Positions 6,960-14,881 of a stretch of 19,047 bases of DNA are shown here, in pieces (the first letter of the stretch is position 1; every line of letters begins with the position of its first letter). The notes below the pieces were generated by a model. It searched no databases. It worked only from the letters and a program-made list of their open reading frames with translations, and was not told where the DNA came from. The translations under genes were made by a program, and so were the position numbers. Source of the DNA: Chitinispirillaceae bacterium (GTDB lineage: Bacteria; Fibrobacterota; Chitinivibrionia; Chitinivibrionales; Chitinispirillaceae); the NCBI GenBank assembly GCA_016926315.1, contig JAFGOU010000283.1:1-19047 (forward strand), written 5' to 3'.

Positions 6960-8453
6960 TCATTGAATCTGAATTACAACAAACGGCCGCACTCCGCCTG
7001 TTTTCATCCCTGCACCGTATACAAACGGCATAGCAGGTATCACTGCGGTGTTCCTGTTTACCTTCTTTCCTGAAAGATCAAATATCCGGGATACGTGAGC
7101 AGCCGGATTGCTATATTCCGTCCTCCGCACGGGCGCGAAAGCATGATTATTCCTTGCAACCGCAACGCCGCCGGACTCAAACGCGCCAAGGTCGGGCGCC
7201 CGACCGGAAAAGGGCAAATTGACATTGACCCCTTTGTCAATAAGATCGCTTCCTGTTGCCAGGCGAAGGAAAGGCACATCGGGAAGCGTGCCGCCGGGTG
7301 CGCGCGGACCGGCCATTCCCGCACTGTCGATGCTGAGGAAATCCGCTGCGGTGACGGAAATCGAGGTGAGATTCCAGGTGTTATTCGCGGCATCGGTCCC
7401 GCCGGCGCTCGTGACCGCTGTTCCGGTAAACGCGATATTGTTCCTGAGCACTCCCCGTCCCGCATCCGCCCCGGCCGCGAGATCGTATCCAAGCATGTTG
7501 AAGTTGGCCGACCGGTTGTTGTACGACGTGTTGTTGTAGTAATAATTGGCGACCGGATGGTGGTTCTGGTAAAAACCCTGAGCCCGGTTGTTGAATGACA
7601 CGCAGAACCTGACGGTGTGCTGCGGTACCGGACTGGGGTATCCGGAAGGCGGATTGCCGAAGCCGCCGATTTTGAAACCCGCGCCGTTGCCTGCCGCGGT
7701 CATTGTTCCGGGTACGTACCCATTGGACCAGCTCCAGCAATGCTCGAACAGCAGCGCCGCGTCGCAATTGATGCAATCATACCCGTCGTCGCTGTTGTTC
7801 CAGGCGCGGCAGCCGCGGAACACGTTTCCGGTATTGGACGTTGCATTAACATGTCCCCCGAACCCGTCCCCGTTGCCGCCGCCTTCCAGAGGATCGTAAT
7901 TGTCGTGTGAGTCACAATTTACTATGACATTATTGCCGCCACTTGTTATGAAAATTCCCGGCGCCTCGCAATGGTGCACGTTGAGGTTCTCCAAAATATT
8001 GTTGCTTCCCCGGATGCGGATGCCCCAGGAGTCGCCGACAATGATCTGCTGCACTCCCCTGACCTCCAGACCGCGAAGGTGGATCCAGCTTGCGGTGATG
8101 TCGAACCCCGTAACCCGGGCATTGGGCAGCAGGTCGAACAGGTCAAATATCGGAATTTCACCCGGACAGGCAATGTATCTGATCGGCCGGTTCTGCTGGC
8201 CGCTTTTGGAAAATGCCACGCCTGTGGTAGCCGATGTCCCGCTGAACCGGTACACGCCGCCCCGGATGAATACGGTATCGCCTGCGGATGCCGCGGTCTG
8301 CGCCCTGCCAATGGATGCAAACGGCGCGGATTCGGTCCCCGCGGCCTGATCACTCCCTGTCGGCGCGACATAGAAACGGGTCGCGTGGGCTGCAAAAACC
8401 ACCAGAAGGCAATAAACTGAAGACAACACCATTATGCATCTGACAGGCTTCAT
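6960..8453 (-). CDS. Pectate lyase family 9-like right-handed beta-helix protein, exported
   Basis: 497 residues from the ATG at 8453, which follows AAAGGA and opens a Sec signal peptide (to about residue 25, Ala-Ala-His-Ala). An upstream in-frame ATG adds 11 non-signal residues. The mature start Phe-Tyr-Val-Ala-Pro-Thr-Gly-Ser-Asp and the Asn-rich repeats (Val-Phe-Arg-Gly-Cys-Arg-Ala-Trp-Asn-Asn, Tyr-Tyr-Asn-Asn-Thr-Ser-Tyr-Asn-Asn) are typical of PL9 beta-helix lyases. Asp196, Asp222, Asp223 and Asp226, and Lys261 in Gly-Asn-Gly-Ala-Gly-Phe-Lys, have nearly the spacing of the calcium ligands and catalytic Lys I recall for Pel9A, so activity on pectate-like polymers by beta-elimination is plausible. 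The tail (Arg-Ile-Phe-Asp-Leu-Ser-Gly-Lys-Lys-Val) resembles a C-terminal sorting module. The gene stands alone and ends with TGA. Confidence 0.8.
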   Translation of the reverse strand: MKPVRCIMVLSSVYCLLVVFAAHATRFYVAPTGSDQAAGTESAPFASIGRAQTAASAGDTVFIRGGVYRFSGTSATTGVAFSKSGQQNRPIRYIACPGEIPIFDLFDLLPNARVTGFDITASWIHLRGLEVRGVQQIIVGDSWGIRIRGSNNILENLNVHHCEAPGIFITSGGNNVIVNCDSHDNYDPLEGGGNGDGFGGHVNATSNTGNVFRGCRAWNNSDDGYDCINCDAALLFEHCWSWSNGYVPGTMTAAGNGAGFKIGGFGNPPSGYPSPVPQHTVRFCVSFNNRAQGFYQNHHPVANYYYNNTSYNNRSANFNMLGYDLAAGADAGRGVLRNNIAFTGTAVTSAGGTDAANNTWNLTSISVTAADFLSIDSAGMAGPRAPGGTLPDVPFLRLATGSDLIDKGVNVNLPFSGRAPDLGAFESGGVAVARNNHAFAPVRRTEYSNPAAHVSRIFDLSGKKVNRNTAVIPAMPFVYGAGMKTGGVRPFVVIQIQ

Positions 8454-8552
8454 GCGACGGAATCCTTTCGCTGTTTCTGCCGGCAAGGCGGGACGCTTCT
8501 ATCAATATAGCTCTTTTTATACCGGATTATCCTGTTCAAGGAGAAAATCCCG

Positions 8553-8568
8553 TTGACTTGGTGGTCAA
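8553..8568. promoter_or_regulatory. Small inverted repeat TTGAC-N6-GTCAA
   Basis: A perfect 5-base inverted repeat with a 6-base spacer lies in the 256-base region between the divergent PL9-like gene and the Rho_N-like gene. It could be an operator half-site pair. It is short enough to be chance, and no promoter could be placed around it with confidence. Confidence 0.2.
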
Positions 8569-8709
8569 TACGTCATCCGCGTTGAAGAGGATAAAAAGGC
8601 AGCTTGCGCACGCTCCCTCTTGATTACACCGCTTCGATCAGCTATTTTGCCATTCTGTTCATTCGGGATTCATTATCATTACCTACAAAGACCGGAGGGT
8701 ATACAGCGT

Positions 8710-9039
8710 ATGGCCTATTCGTATCTGGAACTCAAGAAAAAAACCGTTGCCCAGCTTCGTGAAATCGCGAAAGGGATGGACCACGAAGCGGTCAAGGGAT
8801 ATTCCCAGCTCAACAAGGAGCATCTCCTGGTCGGGCTCTGCAAGGCGCTTGGGATCGATCACCGGGTGCACCACGTTGCCCACGGCATCGACAAAACGAA
8901 ATTAAAGGCAGAGATCAAACAGCTCAAGAAACAGCGCGATGAAATGCTGTCCCAGTCCGACAAAGACTATAAAAAACTCGGGATGATCCGCGCCACGATT
9001 CACCGGCTCAAGAGAAAACTGCGCAAAGCAATGCTGTAA
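8710..9039 (+). CDS. Rho_N-domain-like small basic protein with coiled-coil tail
   Basis: 109 residues from ATG 8710, with GGAGGG (8694-8699) upstream. Residues about 5-50 (Leu-Lys-Lys-Lys-Thr-Val-Ala-Gln-Leu-Arg-Glu-Ile-Ala, then Asn-Lys-Glu-His-Leu-Leu) look like the Rho termination factor N-terminal/SAP-like helical fold, which binds nucleic acid. Residues about 62-109 are Lys-rich and heptad-like, probably a helical hairpin or coiled coil. Only 9 bases separate it from the SpmAB-like gene, so they are likely cotranscribed. The role is unknown. The domain call rests on pattern only. Confidence 0.75.
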   Translation: MAYSYLELKKKTVAQLREIAKGMDHEAVKGYSQLNKEHLLVGLCKALGIDHRVHHVAHGIDKTKLKAEIKQLKKQRDEMLSQSDKDYKKLGMIRATIHRLKRKLRKAML

Positions 9040-9048
9040 TGCATTCCC

Positions 9049-10380
9049 ATGGCAAATAAGCCCTCAGCCATAAACGTCATCTGGCTCTATCTGATCCTCA
9101 TCAGCATAGTGGTCGCCGCGTACAGCGGCACCATGGACGTCATCACCAAGGTTTCGTTTGACGCCGCCAAAAACGCGGTCATGCTGGCCATCGGGCTTAT
9201 CGGCGCCATGGCGCTCTGGCTCGGCATCATGAAAGTCGCCGAGAGCGCGGGGCTGATGCTTCTGATAAGCCGCGCCATACGGCCGGTCATGAAATGGCTG
9301 TTTCCCAATGTTCCGGCAAACCATCCAGCCATGTCGGCCATGATCATGAACATGTCCGCCAACATGCTTGGTCTGTGCAACGCGGCCACGCCCATGGGCC
9401 TTAAGGCCATGGCCGAGCTTGACAAGCTCAATCCGGTCAAGGGCACGGCCACCAATGCCATGTGCCTGTTTCTCGCGATCAACACCTCGAACGTCGCGGT
9501 CCTGCCACTTGGCGTGATCGCGATCAGGGCCGCCGCGGGCGCCACCAGCCCCGCGTCGATCCTGGTGCCTGCCTTTATCGCGACACTCTGCTCGACGATC
9601 GTCGGCATCACGGCGGCGAAACTTTTCGCGCGCCGCAGTCCTGACCCTGCCGCGACGGAGCGGGAGAATGTTTCTGCGGAGCAGGCACCCGGAGAAAACG
9701 CGGACACGCAGCAGGCGGCAGCGCCCGCAGCCGAGGAGCTCTTCAAACCCGGGCCTGTCGGGAAAATCATCGCGACGATCATGATCGTGCTTTTCTTCGC
9801 CGCGGTCCCGTACCACTTCATCGCCGCCGGCCGTTTGCCGGTGTTCGATTACAACCTTCTTGTCAAGGGCACGGGCTGGCTCATACCGCTGCTCATGGGA
9901 CTGTTTCTCCTGTTCGGGTATTTTCGCGGGGTCAAGGTATACGAAACGCTGACCGACGGCGCGAAGGAAGGGTTCCAGATCGCGGTCAGGATCATTCCCT
10001 TCCTGGTCGCTATCTTCGTGGCCATCGGCATGTTCCGCGAATCCGGCGCGCTCGACCTGCTCACCCGGCTTATAGGACCGCTGCTCTCCCCGCTCGGCTT
10101 TCCCACGGACGCCCTGCCGGTGGCCCTGCTCCGCCCGCTCTCCGGCACCGGGTCGTTCGCGGTCATGTCCGAAATCGTCAACCATGCGCCGGACAGTTTT
10201 TCGTCCTTTCTGGTCTCGGTCATGCAGGGATCAACCGAAACCACGTTCTACGTGCTCGCGGTGTATTTTGGCAGCGTCGGTATCCGCCGCACCCGCTACG
10301 CGCTCACCGCCGGTCTTATCGCCGACGCGGCAGGCGTTCTGGCCGCGCTGGGGGTCTCGCACCTGATGTTTCAGTTGTAA
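9049..10380 (+). CDS. SpmA-SpmB fusion, nucleoside-recognition (Gate) membrane protein
   Basis: 443 residues with two halves. The SpmA-like half (about 1-200) has an N-terminal membrane segment and the conserved Asn-Ala-Ala-Thr-Pro-Met-Gly-Leu-Lys-Ala-Met motif. The SpmB-like half (about 240-443) has Leu-Arg-Pro-Leu-Ser-Gly-Thr-Gly-Ser-Phe-Ala-Val-Met-Ser-Glu and Gly-Ser-Thr-Glu-Thr-Thr-Phe-Tyr-Val-Leu-Ala-Val-Tyr-Phe-Gly-Ser-Val-Gly. A polar Ala/Glu/Gln-rich linker (about 203-238) joins them. In Bacillus, spmA and spmB are separate genes needed for spore core dehydration. Fused homologues occur in many non-sporulating Gram-negatives, where the function is unclear. The protein is predicted to be multi-pass inner membrane. 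The ATG at 9049 has no strong ribosome site and follows the upstream stop by 9 bases, suggesting coupling. Confidence 0.9.
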   Translation: MANKPSAINVIWLYLILISIVVAAYSGTMDVITKVSFDAAKNAVMLAIGLIGAMALWLGIMKVAESAGLMLLISRAIRPVMKWLFPNVPANHPAMSAMIMNMSANMLGLCNAATPMGLKAMAELDKLNPVKGTATNAMCLFLAINTSNVAVLPLGVIAIRAAAGATSPASILVPAFIATLCSTIVGITAAKLFARRSPDPAATERENVSAEQAPGENADTQQAAAPAAEELFKPGPVGKIIATIMIVLFFAAVPYHFIAAGRLPVFDYNLLVKGTGWLIPLLMGLFLLFGYFRGVKVYETLTDGAKEGFQIAVRIIPFLVAIFVAIGMFRESGALDLLTRLIGPLLSPLGFPTDALPVALLRPLSGTGSFAVMSEIVNHAPDSFSSFLVSVMQGSTETTFYVLAVYFGSVGIRRTRYALTAGLIADAAGVLAALGVSHLMFQL

Positions 10381-10438
10381 TGCGCCGCTCACGTTATTGT
10401 ATATTCTGGAAAGAAATTCCCTTTGATAAGGTGGTGGT

Positions 10439-10648
10439 ATGATTTTTCATGTAACCTTGAAGAAAGACGACGAAAGCGAGTGGATCATCGCCGAATGCCC
10501 CGCGCTTCCCGGTTGCGTTTCACAAGGCAAAGATGATAAGCAAGCCCTTGAAAATATCAAGGAAGCCATCATTGCGTGGCTCTGGGCTGAAGACCAGAAG
10601 GCCGCGGCCGGCTTGCCGGCAGATAATCAAGTCGTGGTGGCTGTTTGA
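10439..10648 (+). CDS. hicB: HicB-family antitoxin (short form)
   Basis: 69 residues with the partial RNase-H-like HicB fold: Phe-His-Val-Thr-Leu-Lys-Lys, Trp-Ile-Ile-Ala-Glu-Cys-Pro-Ala-Leu-Pro-Gly-Cys-Val-Ser-Gln-Gly, then an Ala-Leu-Glu-Asn-Ile-Lys-Glu-Ala-Ile helix. It neutralises HicA by binding. There is no C-terminal helix-turn-helix or ribbon-helix-helix domain, so it probably does not bind DNA itself. ATG 10439 follows a GGTGG site. Its TGA overlaps the hicA ATG by one base (TGATG), a typical toxin-antitoxin coupling. The order is antitoxin first, opposite to E. coli hicAB. Confidence 0.88.
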   Translation: MIFHVTLKKDDESEWIIAECPALPGCVSQGKDDKQALENIKEAIIAWLWAEDQKAAAGLPADNQVVVAV

Positions 10649-10872
10649 TGGGGCGGCTTGGCAATATATCCGGGAAAGAAACCGCCAAAGCATTTGAACG
10701 CGCCGGTTGGAGGAAAATGGGTCAAGTAGGCAGTCACGTAGTCCTGGTAAAGCAGGGAATACGCGCAAACCTATCGATCCCCCAGCACAAAGAACTGGCG
10801 CCCGGAACGCTGCGTGCCTTAATTCGTAATGCAGGACTTTCTTTCGATGATTTTTTAGCTCTTCGCAGATAA
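10648..10872 (+). CDS. hicA: HicA-family mRNA interferase toxin
   Basis: 74 residues of the dsRBD-like HicA fold: Ser-Gly-Lys-Glu-Thr-Ala-Lys-Ala-Phe-Glu-Arg-Ala-Gly-Trp, then Gly-Ser-His-Val-Val-Leu with the conserved catalytic His. It ends with the usual Ile-Pro-x-His-Lys-Glu-Leu-x-Pro-Gly-Thr-Leu and Leu-Ile-Arg-x-Ala-Gly-Leu. Members cleave mRNA and are held inactive by HicB. The ATG at 10648 is preferred over a TTG three bases upstream because it gives the one-base overlap with hicB. All the key residues I can identify are present, so the toxin looks intact. Confidence 0.9.
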   Translation: MGRLGNISGKETAKAFERAGWRKMGQVGSHVVLVKQGIRANLSIPQHKELAPGTLRALIRNAGLSFDDFLALRR

Positions 10873-10892
10873 ATTCATCGTCACGCATAAGC

Positions 10893-11546
10893 ATGGACAA
10901 ACAGCCCCTCGAATCCTCGCCTAAAATCGCTGCCTGGAAACAGATGCTCACCGATGCCGGATGCACGGTACGCCGGCTCTCCCCGATCCATCTTCTCCAT
11001 AAAAAAAACGGCGACCTGCTCTTTGCGCTCCTTGACGCCGACGTGGTCTCCAAGGAGGGCACGCGCCTGCCCAACATCGTTTTTATTCGCGGGGACGCGT
11101 GCCTCATTGTTCCACTGGTGCGCAACCATGACACCGGCGAAGAGCGGTTCCTCATGATCCGGCAGCGCAGGATCGGCAGCGGCCTATTGAGCCTCGAATT
11201 TCCCGCAGGCATGCTCGATGATGAGACCGGCAATCCGCTTGGTGTCGCCGTGCGGGAACTTGAGGAGGAAACCGGCCTCTCGGTAGCCCCCAAAGAACTC
11301 TTCCCCTTGTGCGACCGGAAGCTGTTCAGCTCGGTCGGCGCGAGCGACGAGGGCATTTATTATTACGGTTGCGTCAAGGAACTTGACGGCGACACGTTCC
11401 GCGCGCTTTCAGGAACAACACGGGGCAGTCCGGACGAGGGCGAGCGTATCAGCGTGACGCTGATGACAAAAGAAGACGCGGTAAAAGAGGCCACCTCGCT
11501 GCAGGTAAGGCTGGGACTGCATCTGTTTGACCGGCGTACCACCTGA
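10893..11546 (+). CDS. Nudix hydrolase, ADP-sugar diphosphatase-like
   Basis: 217 residues. The Nudix box begins Pro-Ala-Gly-Met-Leu-Asp-Asp-Glu and ends Arg-Glu-Leu-Glu-Glu-Glu-Thr-Gly-Leu (residues about 105-130), with the Mg-binding REUxEExGU glutamates intact. The Gly-Met-Leu-Asp form with a Gly-Asn-Pro-Leu-Gly insert resembles ADP-sugar/ADP-ribose diphosphatases of the plant NUDT14 type rather than MutT. The likely reaction is hydrolysis of a nucleoside-diphosphate sugar to NMP plus sugar phosphate; the exact substrate is uncertain. It starts 20 bases after hicA without a strong ribosome site, and converges on the minus-strand operon. Confidence 0.85.
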   Translation: MDKQPLESSPKIAAWKQMLTDAGCTVRRLSPIHLLHKKNGDLLFALLDADVVSKEGTRLPNIVFIRGDACLIVPLVRNHDTGEERFLMIRQRRIGSGLLSLEFPAGMLDDETGNPLGVAVRELEEETGLSVAPKELFPLCDRKLFSSVGASDEGIYYYGCVKELDGDTFRALSGTTRGSPDEGERISVTLMTKEDAVKEATSLQVRLGLHLFDRRTT

Positions 11547-11594
11547 TTACCGGCCACGGTTCCAGCGCGCACCCGCAGGGCGAAGAGCACCGGC

Positions 11595-12140
11595 TCACGG
11601 CAGGATCTTGTTCCTGTACACCTGCAAAAAAGAGGCGGCGTCGCCAAGCGCCTGCTGCACATCCTCATACCCGCTGAAGTGCAGCTCGATATAAAAACGG
11701 TTGAATATCGCCGCCACAAACGCTCCTCCGATGTACTCTTTTGCCACGGCCGTGGTGCTGTCGAATCCGGGGATCCGCAGCGGCATCTCTTGCACATCGA
11801 TTTTTATCGCATTGAGCATGTTGCGCGCGTTCTGCGGTGATCCGAAGTCCTCGGCGTAGATGATGCATTCGAATAGCGTATCGTACAGCATTACCTGAAC
11901 AATACCGCCGACGAGTCCCTGCTCGATAAATTTAGGCGCGCCACCGTCAATGATGTTAAAGAGAATGGTCGTATCGAATATCTGGTACCGGTTGACGTCC
12001 TCAATCCATCCGGCAACCGCATTGTCCGTGATATGCAGCTCCCATACCTGCTTGATGGGTGACGATCCGCTGTCGGGATCGTTCGTGCCTTTGCACAGGA
12101 CCATAAGGGCGCACGCGATCGCGGTAAGGAAACGATTCAT
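11595..12140 (-). CDS. Hypothetical exported protein
   Basis: 181 residues from the ATG at 12140, with AAAGGA upstream. A short hydrophobic N-terminus (Phe-Leu-Thr-Ala-Ile-Ala-Cys-Ala-Leu-Met-Val-Leu-Cys-Lys-Gly) is a signal peptide. Cys16 could be a lipidation site, but the residue before it is Leu, not a standard lipobox. The mature part has no motif I recognise. It ends the minus-strand operon, starting 21 bases after the stop of the DUF362-like gene. Confidence 0.7.
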   Translation of the reverse strand: MNRFLTAIACALMVLCKGTNDPDSGSSPIKQVWELHITDNAVAGWIEDVNRYQIFDTTILFNIIDGGAPKFIEQGLVGGIVQVMLYDTLFECIIYAEDFGSPQNARNMLNAIKIDVQEMPLRIPGFDSTTAVAKEYIGGAFVAAIFNRFYIELHFSGYEDVQQALGDAASFLQVYRNKILP

Positions 12141-12161
12141 ATCACGGGTCCTTTCATACTA

Positions 12162-13568
12162 TCAGCGTATAAGGTGTATTCTTTTTGAACGCGCAGTACC
12201 GTTCTGCTGTACGGTGAAAAGATACGTTCCGCTTTCGGCACCCCTTCGGGTACGGTTCTGGCCGTCCCAGCGGGCGGAAAGGGTCCCGTTCCCCTGCCGG
12301 ACAACCGGCAGGCCGGCAACAATCCTGCCCTGCAGATCCGACACCGTGACCGCCACTGGGCCTGCTCCAATGGTCACGCCGAAGATGCCGGCCTCCCGGC
12401 CCTGCGGATCAAACACCACAAGTGTGCCTGTCCGGCGTTGCTGTCTCCTGGAGCCAAGCGGGACCGGATCAACATTCACGAACGTCGTGGCCGCCTCGCT
12501 TGCCTGGTACCCGAAATCGGTGAGGAACCGTGCGATCACGCTGTTTTCATGCGTGGCGCCAAGTATATCTTCACGCACCTTCTTGACCGTACAATAGTCG
12601 ACCGCCGGACCGAACGTTCCCATGATAAGCCGGTGATTTGCCGCGTCGGGCATGGTCATATGGTTGTGCGCCACATTCGCCCAGAGCGAATCAACGATAC
12701 AGAGCTGCTGCCGCACCGGCGTGCCGCCGAGAATTGCGTCGCTTTTATTTATCGCGATCACATAGTCGGTCTCATGCGGCTGGGGATCAAAGGTGCCCAG
12801 ATGGTTTTTCATGCTCAGGGTACAGTATCCCGGGTGCACGTACTGGTGGCCCTTATTGACCGAGATATTGATAAGTATATCAATGGTCCCGTTCGCTATG
12901 TCGCGCACGCACCGGCTCGTGCCCTGGCTCGGTGCAGGAACCGGCGCGGCAGTCTTTCCGCCCAGAAGCGCTGCTCCTTCGCTGACCCGCACCCCGGACG
13001 GGATACCGTTGCCGATAAAGTCGGCATAGAGTGCGCTTGCGTCCTCATCATCAGCGTCATAGAGCGTAATGTTCTCATATGCCACGCCAATGGTATGGAG
13101 AACCATGCATACCTTTTCAATGATCGCGATACGGGGATTGTTGTTCGGCGTACCATTATTGGTTTTACAGTTAAGTTTGATCGCGACCCTGACCGCTGAC
13201 CACTCCTTGGCAGCCGGTTTCTGGAAAATGGTCTGCCACGCTTCGGCCGCGGAGTTTTTTTGCGCGAGCGCCTTTGCCATTCCGTCAAGGTTGGCATGGA
13301 CGCGAGTCGCAACCACGGGCGCGTTCTGGGCCGCCATACTGCCGCGGATATAGTTGCCCGTGACCATGGCCGGATCATGGCAGCACACCACCCTGAGGTT
13401 GTCAATGGCCGGGTTGACCGGTTTCCGGTCGGTCCAGGAGGAGCCGGGCGCGGCGGCGGCAGGAATCGGTACACCGGCAGCCGCCGCGCCCGCCGTTGCT
13501 GCGGCAACCTGCTTGAGAAAGGTGCGCCTTCCCGGCGAAGGCGCATTGTTCTTTGCAATACGTTTCAT
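12162..13568 (-). CDS. Tat-exported DUF362-like protein with C-terminal FlgD-Ig/sorting-type module
   Basis: 468 residues. The ATG at 13568 follows AGGAGA. A twin-arginine signal is explicit: Gly-Arg-Arg-Thr-Phe-Leu-Lys (residues 13-19), then an Ala-rich hydrophobic stretch ending near Ala-Ala-Ala-Ala-Pro. The middle follows the DUF362 pattern: Val-Ala-Ile-Lys-Leu-Asn-Cys, a predicted Asp-rich Tyr-Asp-Ala-Asp-Asp-Glu-Asp, and Ser-Met-Lys-Asn-His-Leu-Gly-Thr. The last 75 residues (Val-Ser-Asp-Leu-Gln-Gly-Arg, Ala-Arg-Trp-Asp-Gly, Gly-Thr-Tyr-Leu-Phe-Thr-Val) match FlgD-Ig or type IX sorting domains. DUF362 proteins have no agreed biochemical function. It is more divergent than the two paralogs upstream. 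Confidence 0.8.
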   Translation of the reverse strand: MKRIAKNNAPSPGRRTFLKQVAAATAGAAAAGVPIPAAAAPGSSWTDRKPVNPAIDNLRVVCCHDPAMVTGNYIRGSMAAQNAPVVATRVHANLDGMAKALAQKNSAAEAWQTIFQKPAAKEWSAVRVAIKLNCKTNNGTPNNNPRIAIIEKVCMVLHTIGVAYENITLYDADDEDASALYADFIGNGIPSGVRVSEGAALLGGKTAAPVPAPSQGTSRCVRDIANGTIDILINISVNKGHQYVHPGYCTLSMKNHLGTFDPQPHETDYVIAINKSDAILGGTPVRQQLCIVDSLWANVAHNHMTMPDAANHRLIMGTFGPAVDYCTVKKVREDILGATHENSVIARFLTDFGYQASEAATTFVNVDPVPLGSRRQQRRTGTLVVFDPQGREAGIFGVTIGAGPVAVTVSDLQGRIVAGLPVVRQGNGTLSARWDGQNRTRRGAESGTYLFTVQQNGTARSKRIHLIR

Positions 13569-13577
13569 TCTCTCCTG

Positions 13578-14792
13578 TCACCGTCCGATCATGATGTGCC
13601 CGCGCACCGTTCTCCGGCCGGCGGTGACGGCATACAGATACGGTCCCGGACCCGCGGTCCCGCCGCTCAAAGTCTCGCCGTTCCATTCCAGACGCGGCGA
13701 TGTCCAGATCTTTGAACCGCCCATGCTGAAAATGGTGAGCCGAGGTGAACCGAGGTGCGGCGTGTTTAATTTAAAAACGATATGTGGCCGGTTGTTACGC
13801 CGAACGTATATGACCCTGAGTCCCATTTTTTCAACGTTGCGGCCGCTCCAGGTCACCTTCGTGTCCCAGGGGGGAGCGATATTCACCACGTCCATGTTCG
13901 CCGGATCAGCCACGCCGATGTTGTAGGGCGACTGTGCCGCAAGGTCGAACACCTCTCTCGCAACGGTCTCACGGTCCGAGGTCAGATCGTACTCCTTGAG
14001 GATCAGCATGCCCTGATAATCCGCAGCCACCATGTCCCTGCTCACGATAATCGAATGGGCCGTATTGTTCGGTGAGCCGCCCGGTCCGCTGTCAGACCGG
14101 ATCTGGATCGCGGCAATGATGCAGAGCACCTGTTTCTCCTTGAATATCTCTTGATTGTTGAGAATCGAAAGTGCCGGCGTGGTGGAGCTCGCGAAAAGGG
14201 AATGCATGTTTCCGCGCGACCCGGAAACCGCACCCATCATGTTCTTGAGGTTCATGGTCACGCCGGCCATCGAGGCAGAAGTCGCCCAGCACCCGGGAAT
14301 ATTAATGAAATAGTCGCACTCGGCGATCGCATCAACGATCCTAAACGAGGTGCTCCCCATGGAAAACTGCGGATTAGACGACGCCGCCGTATTGCTGCTG
14401 CCGAGCGTGGTGACATTGGTGATGCCGATGCTGTTCAGTCCGGACTCGAATGCCTCGTAAACGGCACGAAACGAGGCGTTCCGCGAAGTATTATCAACGC
14501 TCTGGTTGATCTTGAGAACGACACGTGTCGAACTTGACACCGCTTCCGGGAAAATCGCCCGGTAGGCGGCGGTTTTATCCCTGTTCCCGGTAAGCTCCAT
14601 GATGGCGTGATCCACCATGTCCTGGATCCGCTCCTCGTCCGGGGAGCCGGCCGACGGCAGGCACTGCGTGTCTTTGGCAATAACCACCTTGGATCTTCCA
14701 CCACCCGCGTACGACGCTCCGCCCCTGAGCGGGCTGATTGAAACGGCGGTACCGGCAATTGCCGTGGTTTTGAGGAAATCTCTGCGTTTCAT
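13578..14792 (-). CDS. Tat-exported DUF362-like protein, tandem paralog 2
   Basis: 404 residues, preceded by an excellent ribosome site (AAAGGAGGT) just before the ATG at 14792. A classical Tat signal is present: Lys-Arg-Arg-Asp-Phe-Leu-Lys at residues 2-8 followed by Ala-Ile-Ala-Gly-Thr-Ala. DUF362-like features include Val-Val-Leu-Lys-Ile-Asn, Cys-Asp-Tyr-Phe-Ile-Asn and Met-Asn-Leu-Lys-Asn-Met-Met-Gly-Ala. The C-terminus (Leu-Thr-Ile-Phe-Ser-Met-Gly-Gly, Leu-Glu-Trp-Asn-Gly-Glu, Gly-Pro-Tyr-Leu-Tyr-Ala-Val) is a sorting-type Ig module. It is closely similar throughout to the 14881-16116 gene, a local tandem duplication. Folded, possibly cofactor-containing export is implied by Tat, but no cofactor motif was recognised. 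Confidence 0.82.
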   Translation of the reverse strand: MKRRDFLKTTAIAGTAVSISPLRGGASYAGGGRSKVVIAKDTQCLPSAGSPDEERIQDMVDHAIMELTGNRDKTAAYRAIFPEAVSSSTRVVLKINQSVDNTSRNASFRAVYEAFESGLNSIGITNVTTLGSSNTAASSNPQFSMGSTSFRIVDAIAECDYFINIPGCWATSASMAGVTMNLKNMMGAVSGSRGNMHSLFASSTTPALSILNNQEIFKEKQVLCIIAAIQIRSDSGPGGSPNNTAHSIIVSRDMVAADYQGMLILKEYDLTSDRETVAREVFDLAAQSPYNIGVADPANMDVVNIAPPWDTKVTWSGRNVEKMGLRVIYVRRNNRPHIVFKLNTPHLGSPRLTIFSMGGSKIWTSPRLEWNGETLSGGTAGPGPYLYAVTAGRRTVRGHIMIGR

Positions 14793-14831
14793 GAGGACCT
14801 CCTTTTGTCAGGTGTGCGGTTGCCGTGGTCC

Positions 14832-14881
14832 GGCCCGGGTCATTGATACGACTCCGGGCCCAGGCGCGCTTAGGCGCGCTT
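14832..14881. repeat. Intercistronic hairpin and 10-base tandem repeat
   Basis: GGCCCGG (14832-14838) and CCGGGCC (14854-14860) form a 7-base-pair stem with a 15-base loop. Next to it, AGGCGCGCTT is repeated in tandem at 14862-14871 and 14872-14881, touching the stop codon of the upstream minus-strand gene. The hairpin may stabilise or attenuate the operon mRNA. There is no T-run. Confidence 0.5.

Noticed and set aside
9064..10185. Minus-strand open frame (373 codons) opposite the SpmAB-like gene
   Set aside because: Asp/Arg/His-rich shadow of a membrane protein gene; no plausible start or motif.
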